From assembly GCF_014322765.1 (NCBI RefSeq), contig NZ_JAASTZ010000010.1, forward strand, positions 51,522-115,521: a stretch of 64,000 nucleotides of DNA, written 5' to 3'. Under the pieces are notes generated by a model that was given only the letters and a program-made list of their open reading frames with translations, did no database searches and was not told where the DNA came from. Below, piece by piece: positions 9,821 to 18,665 of the stretch. The first letter of the stretch is position 1. Each line of letters opens with the position of its first letter. The DNA comes from Listeria immobilis. Its GTDB lineage: Bacteria > Bacillota > Bacilli > Lactobacillales > Listeriaceae. Position numbers and translations under genes: made by a program.

Positions 9821-10507
9821 TTAGCGGATGTATACCCAGCCATGTTTAATTGCTGTTACTACCGCTTGCGTTCTATCGTTTACTTTCATTTTTTGTAAAA
9901 TGCTACTGACATGATTTTTAACTGTTTTTTCACTGATGAAAAGAGTTTCGCCAATTCCACGATTACTTTTCCCATCCGTAAGAAGTTGTAACACTTCGCA
10001 TTCTCTATGTGTCAAAATGTGTAACGGCATTTTCACTTCGGGCTGTTGATACCCATACACACCTTGTGCTGTATTCGTACTTGCTAAATGTCGATATTCA
10101 CGAATTAATTTAATTGCTACACGAGGATGAATATACGCTCCACCATTTTCCACTATTTTGACAGCTTCTACAAGTTCGTGTGCGTCCATTTCTTTCAATA
10201 AATAACCTACAGCACCGGCTCTAAGTGCTTCCGTCACATATTCATCTGTATCGTGAATAGTTAAAACGATTACTTTAATACTCGGAAATTGACGAACTAA
10301 CATTTCAGTTGCATCTAATCCATTAACTGTTGGCATATTAATATCCATTAAAACAATATCTGGTTTATATTCTCGGACCTTTGCTACAATATTTTTACCA
10401 TTTTCAGCCTCCGCTACAACCTCAAAAGAATCTTCCAATTCTAAAATTCGTTTGATACCTTCGCGAAACAACTGATGATCGTCTACAATCATGATTTTGA
10501 GTGCCAT
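9821..10507 (-). CDS. degU: Response regulator DegU (orphan)
   Basis: 228 aa NarL/FixJ-type regulator. The receiver domain (1-120) has the acidic pair D9-D10, the phospho-acceptor D55 in IVLMDINMP and a conserved Lys in GYLLKEMDA. The C-terminal LuxR-type HTH (about 160-225) contains [18 protein letters not shown] and [16 protein letters not shown]. The start has AAGGAGG at good spacing. No degS kinase is adjacent, unlike Bacillus; Listeria DegU is known as an orphan regulator of motility and virulence genes. Confidence 0.95.
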   Translation of the reverse strand: MALKIMIVDDHQLFREGIKRILELEDSFEVVAEAENGKNIVAKVREYKPDIVLMDINMPTVNGLDATEMLVRQFPSIKVIVLTIHDTDEYVTEALRAGAVGYLLKEMDAHELVEAVKIVENGGAYIHPRVAIKLIREYRHLASTNTAQGVYGYQQPEVKMPLHILTHRECEVLQLLTDGKSNRGIGETLFISEKTVKNHVSSILQKMKVNDRTQAVVTAIKHGWVYIR

Positions 10508-10886
10508 AATGACTACTCCTCCTTCATTTATCTATTTTCATCAAGCTAATTGCAATCGAAAACATCAACCTTTTTAGTAGCGAAACCACTTAACCTTATA
10601 ATCCCTGCCACAATTTGGCAATAAACTTTTCTCTTTTAAGTACTTTTTACTCTGACTACGTTATTTTCAGAAAAACTTTATCTCCATTATACTGCATAAT
10701 ACGAGAAAATTACTTCTATATGCCTATAAAGAGAAGCTGAAAACTAGTCTAAAGTAATAGTAGTTTTTATTATAACACGAATTTGCCACTACTTCACCCG
10801 CTGTACTCAGAAAAATATCTATACAATTGCTTTACTTTCAGATAAAATAAAAGCTAGCTAAACGCATCAACTTTTGGAGGTTTCCT
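10508..10886. other. Divergent intergenic region between degU and yigZ
   Basis: 379 bp. It must hold promoters in both directions. On the minus strand a TATAAT occurs at 10684-10689 without a clear -35. DegU itself may bind here, but no motif was recognised. No remnant of degS was found in the six frames inspected. Confidence 0.4.
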
Positions 10887-11522
10887 ATGTTAGATCAATA
10901 TTTAACCATTCATCATAATGGGACACATGAAATAATCATTGAAAAATCTCGTTTCATCTGTCACCTTATGCGAGTTACAAACGAATCTGATGCACAAGCG
11001 TTTATTCAACAAATAAAAAAAGAACATCGAGATGCCTCACATAATTGTTCTGCATATATTATAGGAGAAAACGACCAATATCAAAAAGCACATGATGATG
11101 GCGAACCAAGCGGAACTGCTGGTGTTCCAATGTTAGAAGTTTTAAAAAAGAAGGGCTTAAAAAATATTGTGGCAGTTGTTACCCGTTATTTTGGTGGTAC
11201 TAAATTAGGCGCTGGAGGCCTCGTTCGTGCATACGGTAGCGCTGTTAGTGACGCTGTTCAAGCTATTGGTATAGTCGAATGCAAACTTGCTACAATCGTA
11301 AAATGCACATTTGCTTATCCTCTTCTTGGGAAAATGGAGAATGCCCTAGAACAAAAAAATTATCAAATTGACCAAAAAGAATTCACAGAAAAAGTAGTTC
11401 TTCACATTTTTGTCAATAATGATGATTTAATTAATTTCATTCATTGGATAACAGAAATTTCTAATGGTCAAATTGAGACTCAAGAAGGTCCACAAAAATA
11501 TAGAGAAAAGGATGTCACTTAG
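10887..11522 (+). CDS. YigZ/IMPACT family protein
   Basis: 211 aa of the UPF0029 (YigZ, Bacillus YvyE) family. The signature HDDGEPSGTAGVPMLEVLK and VVTRYFGGTKLGAGGLVRAY is plain in residues 70-125, and the C-terminal DUF1949 domain follows. In other organisms IMPACT proteins touch translation control (GCN2 inhibition); the bacterial role is unclear. RBS TTTGGAGG. It is divergent from degU as in Bacillus, and 1 bp separates it from the next gene. Confidence 0.88.
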   Translation: MLDQYLTIHHNGTHEIIIEKSRFICHLMRVTNESDAQAFIQQIKKEHRDASHNCSAYIIGENDQYQKAHDDGEPSGTAGVPMLEVLKKKGLKNIVAVVTRYFGGTKLGAGGLVRAYGSAVSDAVQAIGIVECKLATIVKCTFAYPLLGKMENALEQKNYQIDQKEFTEKVVLHIFVNNDDLINFIHWITEISNGQIETQEGPQKYREKDVT

Positions 11523-11523
11523 C

Positions 11524-12069
11524 ATGTCCACAAACATATTTTTCCAATTACCAGTAACCATTTCCACAGAAAGAACTATTCTAAGAAAAACGACTTTAGC
11601 AGATGCTACAAGTTTATTTGATATTTGGTCGGATAGCGAAGTAGCTAAATTTATGAATATCGAAAAATTTTCTACCATTTTACAAGCTGAAGAAATGATT
11701 CAGGCCATTGAGAATGAACCAAATGCATGTAGATACACAATTTTCGATACTAAAAATCCACTCCATGCAATCGGGTCATTAGGAATAAACGATGTTAATA
11801 ATTCTACAAAAATGATTGAAATCGGCTACGAACTTGCTCAAAATTACTGGAGGCAAGGGTTAATGTTCGAAATTTTAACTGCATTTTTAAAAATCACTCA
11901 ACCTTTTTTACCCTATAAGAATATTACTGCCAAAGTACTTCCCGAAAATGTCGCATCCATAAAATTACTCAAAAAATTGAACTTCCAGCTTATTTCTACG
12001 GACAAAGAATTGGATTTGCACTCTGGGAAAATATGTGAAATTAGTAATTATCGCTTAACACTGGGATAG
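11524..12069 (+). CDS. GNAT family N-acetyltransferase (RimJ/RimL-like)
   Basis: 181 aa when started at the ATG right after the yigZ stop; a start at 11512 would overlap yigZ. It has the Acetyltransf_3 pattern: TERTILRKTTLADATSLFDIWSD at the N-terminus, an acetyl-CoA loop region YELAQNYWRQGLMFEIL (about 105-121) and VLPENVASIKLLKKLNF near the C-terminus. Substrate unknown; relatives acetylate ribosomal protein N-termini or small molecules. It forms a unit with yigZ. Confidence 0.82.
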   Translation: MSTNIFFQLPVTISTERTILRKTTLADATSLFDIWSDSEVAKFMNIEKFSTILQAEEMIQAIENEPNACRYTIFDTKNPLHAIGSLGINDVNNSTKMIEIGYELAQNYWRQGLMFEILTAFLKITQPFLPYKNITAKVLPENVASIKLLKKLNFQLISTDKELDLHSGKICEISNYRLTLG

Positions 12070-12242
12070 GACAAATATTACATTTTTGAAAGATAGTAAC
12101 TTTTTTGTATTTTTTTCCTATTAAATTCTGTATAATGAATAAAAGTTAAAAAATAAAGAAAACGTAAATCAAGCGTAACATTCTTTATTCTAACAAATGA
12201 TACAATGAAACATAGAAAAGTAACTATAAGGAGAATTAATAT

Positions 12243-13301
12243 ATGAATACAGGCACGGATGACAGCCGAAGAAGCAGCAAGAAATACAAACGCAGACGAA
12301 AAATACTATTCTGGATTTTAATACCTATTATGTGTGTAGTTTTAGCAGGAGTTGGATATGGTACTTACCTTTTTAGTAAAACAAAACTAGCCGCTGACAA
12401 CTCTTTTGATAATGTAAGAAATGGGCAAGCTTCTACACTTCGCTCAAGTGATATTGAGCCTATAAAAGATAGTTTTTCTATTTTAATTATTGGAGTTGAT
12501 ACAAGCGCTAAACGCGAATCAGACGGAAATCCTCGAAGTGATTCACTTATCTTAGCAACATTCAATGTAAAAGACTCTCGTGTCGAAATGACAAGTATCC
12601 CTCGCGATTCTTACGTTCATATTCAAGATTCCAAAAAAGATATTGATAAGTATACTAAAATCAATGCAGCGCACGCTTACGGCGGACCTGAACTCACAAT
12701 GCAAACAGTAGAAGAAGAATTCCAAATTCCAATCGATTATTATGTTCGTTTTGACTTTGATGCCTTCCTTAAAATTGTTGATGCATTAGGTGGAATTGAT
12801 GTTGACGTTCCAGTAAGTTTCACTGAACAAGATTCTAATGATAAAGCAGGGGCCATCACACTTGAAAAAGGTCAACAACATCTAAATGGTGAACAAGCTT
12901 TAGCACTTGCCCGCACAAGACATATTGATAGTGATATTGAGCGTGGTAAACGACAACAATTAATTATAAAAGCTATTGTAAGTGAAGCAACGTCCCTTTC
13001 TTCTATTAGTAAGTATTCCGATATTATCAAAGTTGTTGGTGATAATATGAAAACCAACTTAACTTTTAATCAAATGCTTTCGATTGCAAAATTCGGAACA
13101 ACTAATAGCATTGATATTAAGTCTCTTAATCTTGAAGGTACTGATGCTCCAATGAATGGCATTTATTATTATCAATTAAATGACGATTCTGTTCAAAGTG
13201 TCGCCAACGAATTCGCTGATGAACTTGGCATTACACAACCATTTTCAAACGCCACACCTTATTCGGACGAAGAGTCCACTACAACAGAAACTTCCAACTA
13301 A
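12243..13301 (+). CDS. LytR-CpsA-Psr family cell-wall polymer ligase
   Basis: 352 aa. A cytoplasmic basic head (RRSSKKYKRRRK), one membrane segment (residues about 19-42) and an extracellular LCP domain with ILIIGVDTS, NPRSDSLILATFN, SIPRDSYVHI and the arginine-rich LARTRHIDSDIERGKRQQ. LCP enzymes move teichoic acids from undecaprenyl-phosphate carriers to peptidoglycan. It faces tagO and tagA, which make the wall teichoic acid linkage unit, and fits that pathway. The Ser/Thr-rich C-terminus is low complexity. RBS AAGGAG. Confidence 0.9.
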   Translation: MNTGTDDSRRSSKKYKRRRKILFWILIPIMCVVLAGVGYGTYLFSKTKLAADNSFDNVRNGQASTLRSSDIEPIKDSFSILIIGVDTSAKRESDGNPRSDSLILATFNVKDSRVEMTSIPRDSYVHIQDSKKDIDKYTKINAAHAYGGPELTMQTVEEEFQIPIDYYVRFDFDAFLKIVDALGGIDVDVPVSFTEQDSNDKAGAITLEKGQQHLNGEQALALARTRHIDSDIERGKRQQLIIKAIVSEATSLSSISKYSDIIKVVGDNMKTNLTFNQMLSIAKFGTTNSIDIKSLNLEGTDAPMNGIYYYQLNDDSVQSVANEFADELGITQPFSNATPYSDEESTTTETSN

Positions 13302-13343
13302 AAAAAACATCCAAAATCGGAATTCCGGTTTTGGATGTTTTTT
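13301..13343. terminator. Bidirectional terminator between the LCP gene and tagO
   Basis: Near-perfect 17-bp inverted repeat (AAAACATCCAAAATCGG, then AATT, then its complement) flanked by A and T runs. It lies between two convergent genes and can serve both. Confidence 0.92.
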
Positions 13344-13344
13344 G

Positions 13345-14397
13345 CTATTTTCTTTTCCTGTGGATTTTTTGAAGCAAATTAAGAATCGGTCGATAATCTT
13401 CTCCTATCAGCCCAATAAATTCTACAATAATTTCGATACTAAATATTAGTAATATAAGTAAAAGCACTGCTCCCCAGGCGGTTGAGAAGGAAAATACAAA
13501 TCCTACCATTGAAAATAGTAAGGCCATACAATAAATTAACAGTACTGTTTGTTTCTCTGTAAAACCTAAGGCCATTAACCTATGATGAATATGCGATCTA
13601 TCAGCCGACGATATTGGCATCCGTTTTTTTAACCTACGTATAATTGCAAAAAATGTATCGGATAAAGGTACACCTAGAATAATTAGTGGTACTAAAAGTG
13701 AAATAAAGGTTACGTTTTTGAAGCCCATCAGTGATAAAACAGCAATCATATAGCCAAGAAACAAAGAGCCAGTATCTCCCATAAAAATACTTGCAGGCGG
13801 AAAGTTGTAAATTAAAAAAGCGGCAACCGCAGCAACAAGAATTAAAGCAACAGGAGCTACAAAAGCGTCTTTAAGTAGAATAGCCATACCCGCAATTGTC
13901 ATTAAAGCAATAATAGAAATCCCGCCAGCTAATCCATCCAAACCATCTATTAAGTTTAACGCATTAACAATTGCCACGACCCAAATAATAGATAATGGAA
14001 TTGCAAAATACCCAAAGTCCAACTCTCCATAAAAAGGCACGTTAATAAAATTAATCGTAATATCTCCCCAAAAAGTCACACAAAGCGCTGCCAGAATTTG
14101 CCCTAACATCTTCCATTTGGGTGATAAATCAAATAAATCATCTATAAATCCAGTAGCAATAACAATTAACGCACCAAAATAAATCGGAGCAAATCCAGAT
14201 TTATCAATAGGAGCCAAAAGCATTCCTACAGTAAAACTTATAAATATGACTAGCCCACCTAAACTAGCTGTCGTTTTCGTATGTTGATGCCTTTCACGTG
14301 GAACATCAACAGCATTAATACGAAAAGCAAACTTCCTTATTATTGGTACCATAATAATACCAACTGCAAAGCTAATTAGTATACTCCATAACAGCAA
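13345..14397 (-). CDS. tagO: Undecaprenyl-phosphate GlcNAc-1-phosphate transferase TagO
   Basis: 350 aa integral membrane enzyme of the MraY/WecA family. It moves GlcNAc-1-P from UDP-GlcNAc to undecaprenyl phosphate, the first step of wall teichoic acid synthesis. About ten membrane helices are seen, with the loops VDVPRERHQHTKTTASLGG, GFIDDLFDLSPKWK, NALNLIDGLDGLAGG and IFMGDTGSLFLGY carrying the Asp residues for Mg2+. The start appears to be TTG with GGAG about 11 bp upstream. Next to tagA in the same direction. Confidence 0.93.
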   Translation of the reverse strand: MLLWSILISFAVGIIMVPIIRKFAFRINAVDVPRERHQHTKTTASLGGLVIFISFTVGMLLAPIDKSGFAPIYFGALIVIATGFIDDLFDLSPKWKMLGQILAALCVTFWGDITINFINVPFYGELDFGYFAIPLSIIWVVAIVNALNLIDGLDGLAGGISIIALMTIAGMAILLKDAFVAPVALILVAAVAAFLIYNFPPASIFMGDTGSLFLGYMIAVLSLMGFKNVTFISLLVPLIILGVPLSDTFFAIIRRLKKRMPISSADRSHIHHRLMALGFTEKQTVLLIYCMALLFSMVGFVFSFSTAWGAVLLLILLIFSIEIIVEFIGLIGEDYRPILNLLQKIHRKRK

Positions 14398-14404
14398 TAT
14401 TTTT

Positions 14405-15529
14405 TCAGCTCCGTCCTTTATTTAACAAAATTTCTTCTGTTGTTTTTGTGTATTTTTGTAGTACATTATGGTTCAAGCCAACACCTATCCCGTATCCATC
14501 AGGTACATTTAATCTACCTTGTTCTAATGTAAACTCCGGGAAAATAATATCTTCATGAAAATAACGATTTGAAGCAGAAATATCTCCTGGGAAATTAAAT
14601 TCTGCTCTTGCTGCAAGCGCTACATTATGAGCTCTACCAATACCAGCTTCAAGCATTCCGCCACACCAAACAATTATATCATTTTCAGCGCAATACCTCG
14701 TTATTTTGAGTGCTTCAACCATCCCACCAACACGTGCTAATTTTAAATTTATTGCCTGACAACTTCCAAGGAGATGCGCTTGTTGAACATCCTCTAAGGA
14801 GCGAATATTCTCGTCTAAACAAATCCGTGTATTCAATTGTCGCTGAAGCCAAGCATGATTAACAAAGTCTTTCACTCCAAATGGCTGTTCAATCATCTCT
14901 AAGCCAAATTGATCTAACTCTTTTAGCAAAGTGAAATCTTCTCTATTATACGCTGAGTTCGCATCTGCCATCAAGCTTAGTTTTGGAAATTTTTCTCGAA
15001 CCGCCTTAATAAATGCAATATCCTTGTTTGGCTCGATTTTTATTTTCACTCGTTCGTAACCTTCATTTTGGTATTCTTCCACCAACTGAACTAAAGAATC
15101 TACACTATCTTGTATTCCTATGCTAACACCTACAGCTATAGATTTTTTTGTCGCACCAATCATTTTGGCTAAAGATTTCTTTTCTGCTTTTGCAAAAACA
15201 TCCCATACCGCCAATTCAACTGCCGCTTTCGCCATTTCATTACCTTGAACCCAGCTAAAAATTTGATGCACTTCTTCCGGAGCAGCAAAATCTTTTTGCA
15301 CAAGGTTAGGTAATAAATGCTGTTTAACAATCAAAATAGCTGTTTCCAGGGTTTCTTCTGTATAATCAGGTAATGGAAAAGCTTCTAATTCCCCATATCC
15401 GCATATTCCAGCATCATTCATCAATTCAATAATATAAAAATCCTTAGTTTTTAATTCTCCATAACTTGTTTTAAATATCTTCAAAAGTGGAATTTCTGCA
15501 TGGATTAATCTTGCTTTTTGGAATCGCAT
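14405..15529 (-). CDS. menC: o-Succinylbenzoate synthase / N-acylamino acid racemase-like enolase
   Basis: 374 aa enolase-superfamily protein. MenC dehydrates SHCHC to o-succinylbenzoate in menaquinone synthesis; close relatives racemise N-acylamino acids. Catalytic residues visible: KIKIEP Lys (about 163), metal ligands in LMADANSAY, EQPFG and LDENIRS, and a second Lys in INLKLARVGG. It starts one base after the tagA stop and ends 8 bp before tagO, so it sits in a teichoic-acid operon although its likely product is menaquinone. No other men gene is in the window. Confidence 0.85.
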   Translation of the reverse strand: MRFQKARLIHAEIPLLKIFKTSYGELKTKDFYIIELMNDAGICGYGELEAFPLPDYTEETLETAILIVKQHLLPNLVQKDFAAPEEVHQIFSWVQGNEMAKAAVELAVWDVFAKAEKKSLAKMIGATKKSIAVGVSIGIQDSVDSLVQLVEEYQNEGYERVKIKIEPNKDIAFIKAVREKFPKLSLMADANSAYNREDFTLLKELDQFGLEMIEQPFGVKDFVNHAWLQRQLNTRICLDENIRSLEDVQQAHLLGSCQAINLKLARVGGMVEALKITRYCAENDIIVWCGGMLEAGIGRAHNVALAARAEFNFPGDISASNRYFHEDIIFPEFTLEQGRLNVPDGYGIGVGLNHNVLQKYTKTTEEILLNKGRS

Positions 15530-15530
15530 T

Positions 15531-16265
15531 CTACTCCCCCTTCTTCAAGCGTTTACTTTCTTTTCTAATAGCAAACATAAATTGAGGAATCGCAAAAAAA
15601 CGTCTCCATCTTGATGGATTTGAAAGCAATCGATATACCCACTCCAATTTCAATTTTATCCAAATTTGCGGAGCCCTTTTCACATTATCCGTCAGTACGT
15701 CAAAACTCCCACCAACGCCAATAAAAATCCCTTTTTCAAAATTGGTTATTTGCGATAAAATCCATTTTTCTTGCGCGGGTGAACCTAAAGCAACAAAAAC
15801 GATATCCGGTTTCGTTTCAACGATTTTTCGGCCAATTATTTCACTTTCTAAAGCATCAAAATATCCGTGATGGACACCACAAACTTCCACATTCGGATAT
15901 TTTTCATTCACTTTCTTTTCCACCATTTGACTGACTTCTGGTTTAGCACCTAAAAAATAGCAACGGAGCGGTTTTTCAAGCAGTCCAATCATGGTATCAT
16001 ATCCAGTAACTCGTTCTTCTAAAGGATTACCTAGTTTTTCAGAAGCCATTATAATACCAATTCCATCAGGAACAATATAATTAGCTTGCTTTAAAACAGC
16101 TTCAAACTCTTTGTCTGTGCTAGCATGCATCACAATTTCAGGATTAGCCGTTACAACAAACTTCCTCTCTCCGCTTTGCACATCTTCATAGAGTTTTTCC
16201 ACAAATCCAGCCTGAGTTATATTATAAAAAGGTATATTTAAAATTGAAACTACTTTCTTTTTCAT
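15531..16265 (-). CDS. tagA: WecG/TagA family glycosyltransferase (ManNAc transferase)
   Basis: 244 aa GT26 enzyme. TagA adds ManNAc from UDP-ManNAc to undecaprenyl-PP-GlcNAc, making the wall teichoic acid linkage disaccharide. Motifs: VTANPEIVMHA, YIVPDGIGIIMASE with the catalytic Asp, YFLGAKPEV, VALGSPAQEKWI and GVGGSFDVLTDNVKRAP. The ManNAc donor would be supplied by the UDP-GlcNAc 2-epimerase at 29.4-30.5 kb. First gene of the tagA-menC-tagO unit. Confidence 0.92.
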   Translation of the reverse strand: MKKKVVSILNIPFYNITQAGFVEKLYEDVQSGERKFVVTANPEIVMHASTDKEFEAVLKQANYIVPDGIGIIMASEKLGNPLEERVTGYDTMIGLLEKPLRCYFLGAKPEVSQMVEKKVNEKYPNVEVCGVHHGYFDALESEIIGRKIVETKPDIVFVALGSPAQEKWILSQITNFEKGIFIGVGGSFDVLTDNVKRAPQIWIKLKLEWVYRLLSNPSRWRRFFAIPQFMFAIRKESKRLKKGE

Positions 16266-16337
16266 ATGTATCTCCTAAAATACTTTATTAAATATAAGTT
16301 TATCATAAATTAGGGTTGCTTTCCTATTTTTAATCTA

Positions 16338-16376
16338 CAAAAAAAGACTGTAAGTAGCACTATGCTATTTACAGCC
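16338..16376 (-). terminator. Terminator after the LysM-3D gene
   Basis: Stem GACTGTAAGTAGC / GCTATTTACAGCC (one mismatch, one G-U) with a 4-base loop and a run of seven T on the minus strand, 18 bp after the stop codon. Confidence 0.85.
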
Positions 16377-16393
16377 TTATTAATTAAAATATA

Positions 16394-17203
16394 TTAGTCT
16401 AAAATTTGTACTTTAACTTGTTTTACGCCCCAATTGTAACACTCTTGGACTGAGTTAAAATGTACATCAATTTTGTTTCCATTGATAGCGCCACCTGTAT
16501 CAGCTGCAATCGCTTCTCCGTATCCTTCTACATAAACTTTAGATCCTAAAGGAATAACAGATGGGTCAACTGCAATAACACGCGGATTATCATTTAAATC
16601 AATACCACTAGCAGTAACATGTCCCATACCAGGTTCTTCTTTACTGTAAGCAGTTGCTGTTACAGTTACCTCTTTTGATACATTTCCTTGAGATGATGAA
16701 GAACTGTTAGATGACGCTGCATTAGATGATGTTGATTTTTGTGTTGTTTGAGGTGCAGCTTGTTTTGGTTGTTCTGCAGTATTTGAATTTGTATTATTTT
16801 GCTTCGTTGGTGTTACACTTACAGCATTACTTCCAATAGATAATTTTTGACCTACAACAATTAAATCAGATGAAAGATTGTTCCAAGATTTTATTTGGTT
16901 CACAGTTACACCTTTATCTGATGCAATATGTCCCAAAGTGTCTCCCGCAACTACTGTATATTCAGTATTGCTTGTTGTTGATTTTTGTTCTCCATTATTT
17001 ACTTGCAAGGTTTGATTTGGAAAGATAATGTTAGAACTCAAATTGTTATCTTGTTTCAATTGATTTATAGAAACATTATTTTCATTCGATATTTTCCAAA
17101 GTGAATCACCATCTTGCACTTTATACTCAGCTGCAAAAGCTTGAGTTGAACCAGATCCTGCAATAATTAAACCAGCCGCAATGGCTACTACTGTTTTTTT
17201 CAT
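16394..17203 (-). CDS. Secreted protein with two LysM and a 3D domain (YocH-like)
   Basis: 269 aa. Signal peptide at residues 1-25 (MKKTVVAIAAGLIIAGSGST, cleavage after AFAA). Two LysM peptidoglycan-binding modules follow (EYKVQDGDSLWKIS... about 26-70, and EYTVVAGDTLGHIA... about 80-125), then a Ser/Thr/Gln-rich linker, then a C-terminal 3D domain with TATAYS, ITASG-like VTASGIDL, GEAIAADTGGAI and KIDVHF. The 3D domain is shared with MltA-type lytic enzymes and the resuscitation factor Sps family. Probably a cell-wall hydrolase. RBS GGAGGG. Confidence 0.9.
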   Translation of the reverse strand: MKKTVVAIAAGLIIAGSGSTQAFAAEYKVQDGDSLWKISNENNVSINQLKQDNNLSSNIIFPNQTLQVNNGEQKSTTSNTEYTVVAGDTLGHIASDKGVTVNQIKSWNNLSSDLIVVGQKLSIGSNAVSVTPTKQNNTNSNTAEQPKQAAPQTTQKSTSSNAASSNSSSSSQGNVSKEVTVTATAYSKEEPGMGHVTASGIDLNDNPRVIAVDPSVIPLGSKVYVEGYGEAIAADTGGAINGNKIDVHFNSVQECYNWGVKQVKVQILD

Positions 17204-17575
17204 GTAATTATTTTCCCTCCTTGATAACTTTCGAGAATAATCGTACCATACGAAACTAGCGACTTGGTTACTAAAAAATTAAGCGTGTATGACAGCAGTT
17301 AATAAACGACTGGTTTCTCTGCAATATTTGTAAATTGGCGTTATTATCTGACTTTTCTTGTAGATGGCTATACATGTAGCTTTTATTTTGCTATCATTAC
17401 GCCCGGTTGTGGTTTGCAAATTAAATAACAGGTCTAAAAATACTTCATTTATTGAACTGAAATTTTTTCTTGAATATAATTGGAAAATTTTTCCATTACA
17501 AATACAACCTAAAATAATAAAGATTCTGCTATTTTTCCTATTATTTTATAGTTATTACTTGTAAAAACTTATGCT
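17204..17575. other. Intergenic region between the LysM-3D gene and the ssb paralogue
   Basis: 372 bp, AT-rich. I looked for a c-di-AMP riboswitch and for a WalR box (TGTWAH-N5-TGTWAH), both common before such hydrolase genes, and found neither convincingly. A 66-codon plus-strand frame here has no RBS and no recognisable product. Confidence 0.4.
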
Positions 17576-17959
17576 TTATAACAAAGTATTACACGATTCG
17601 TCGTCATCTTGAGAAATATTAATAACATGTTCTTCCTTATTTCTATTAGATAAATACCTAATTTGATGAACTAAAACCTCCGTAATATATATTTTTTGCT
17701 CTTCTTTATTTAAATAATTTCTTGATTGCAATTCACCAACAATACCAACCAGTTGCCCCTTACTACAAAATTCTGCCGTTGCTTCTGCTCTTTTCCCCCA
17801 AATAACACATTGAATAAAATCTGCATCATTATCAACACGTTTATTTTTCCCAAAACGATTTAAAGCAATTGTCAAATTCAAAACGGCTCTATCTTCTGTG
17901 GTCCATTTTAATTCTGGATCTTTCGTTAAACGTCCTACTAAAGTCACTTGATTAATCAT
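17576..17959 (-). CDS. Short single-stranded DNA-binding protein paralogue (SsbB-like)
   Basis: 127 aa OB-fold protein starting MINQVTLVGRLTKDPELKWT, with the SSB motifs LTIALNR, DFIQCVIWGKRAEATAEFCSKG and GIVGELQSRNY. It ends in SQDDDESCNTLL, so it lacks the long Gly/Gln linker and the acidic DDDxPF tip by which replicative SSB recruits partners. That resembles Bacillus SsbB (YwpH), a competence-induced paralogue. The four ComK-type AT-boxes upstream support a role in DNA uptake. The paralogue call is strong; the competence role is inferred. Confidence 0.85.
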   Translation of the reverse strand: MINQVTLVGRLTKDPELKWTTEDRAVLNLTIALNRFGKNKRVDNDADFIQCVIWGKRAEATAEFCSKGQLVGIVGELQSRNYLNKEEQKIYITEVLVHQIRYLSNRNKEEHVINISQDDDESCNTLL

Positions 17960-18024
17960 GAAATCGCCTCTTTCTTTTGATGTAAAGCGATTATATTGGA
18001 TAATTATTTTTTTGTAAAATAGCT

Positions 18025-18124
18025 AAAATGGCTTTTTAAATTGATTTGAGTAGCTTAAAATAGTAATTTTCACTAGAAAAAATAGCTATTTTCCCTATCA
18101 AAATACCTATTAAAATAGCATTTT
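18025..18124 (-). promoter_or_regulatory. Array of ComK-type AT-boxes upstream of ssb
   Basis: Two perfect AAAA-N5-TTTT boxes, AAAATGGCTTTTT (18025-18037) and AAAATAGCATTTT (18112-18124), flank two near-perfect ones at 18058-18070 and 18080-18092 (AAAA-N6-TTTT, 8 bp apart when counted that way). All share the core AAAATAG or AAAATGG. They lie 65-165 bp before the ssb start. ComK sites are pairs of such boxes separated by 8, 18 or 31 bp. Pattern seen; ComK control inferred. Confidence 0.5.
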
Positions 18125-18168
18125 AGCAAATTGCAACTTTTTTTAACGCATGCTATTCTGAAAACATG

Positions 18169-18203
18169 AAAAAGCACCAAAACCCGCATAGAGTTTTAGT
18201 GCC
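18169..18203 (-). terminator. Terminator after fabZ
   Basis: Stem GGCACTAAAAC / GTTTTGGTGC with a loop of about 8 bases and a run of five T on the minus strand, 6 bp after the fabZ stop. Confidence 0.85.
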
Positions 18204-18209
18204 AATTTA

Positions 18210-18644
18210 TTATTTTGGTATATCTGTTAGTGCAAACATAATTTCTGCTTCACAAACCAATTCACCTTCAACAGTGGCTTTCACTTGAGCTTTTGCAATA
18301 GCACCACGCATCCGTGTAATTACAGCTTCAAGTAACAGCTGATCTCCCGGAACAACTTGACGTTTAAAACGACATCCATCAATTCCAGCAAACAAACCAA
18401 TTTTACCTTTATTTGCTTCACTTTGCATCATTGCAATACCACTTGTCTGAGCCAGCGCTTCCACAATAAGCACTCCTGGCATTACAGGATATTTAGGAAA
18501 ATGCCCATTGAAAAACTCTTCATTTGCAGTAATATTTTTTATAGCTGTAACTTTCTTTCCTTCTTCAACAGAGATAACTCTATCCACAAGTAAGAAAGGA
18601 TAGCGATGAGGTAATATTTCTTTAATTTTTTTAATATCTAACAT
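18210..18644 (-). CDS. fabZ: 3-Hydroxyacyl-ACP dehydratase FabZ
   Basis: 144 aa hot-dog-fold enzyme that removes water from 3-hydroxyacyl-ACP in type II fatty acid elongation. The signature [13 protein letters not shown] (12-24), the catalytic His in [24 protein letters not shown] and the following Glu are present, and the length matches the family. It lies 21 bp after mbl. Other fatty-acid genes are not nearby. Confidence 0.95.
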   Translation of the reverse strand: MLDIKKIKEILPHRYPFLLVDRVISVEEGKKVTAIKNITANEEFFNGHFPKYPVMPGVLIVEALAQTSGIAMMQSEANKGKIGLFAGIDGCRFKRQVVPGDQLLLEAVITRMRGAIAKAQVKATVEGELVCEAEIMFALTDIPK

Positions 18645-18665
18645 AAGAATCCTCCAAATTTAGTA

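Noticed and set aside
17364..17564. 66-codon plus-strand frame upstream of ssb
   Set aside because: No RBS, AT-rich random-looking translation, faces no partner.
17204..17575. c-di-AMP riboswitch or WalR box before the LysM-3D gene
   Set aside because: I searched for their conserved blocks on the minus strand and did not find them.
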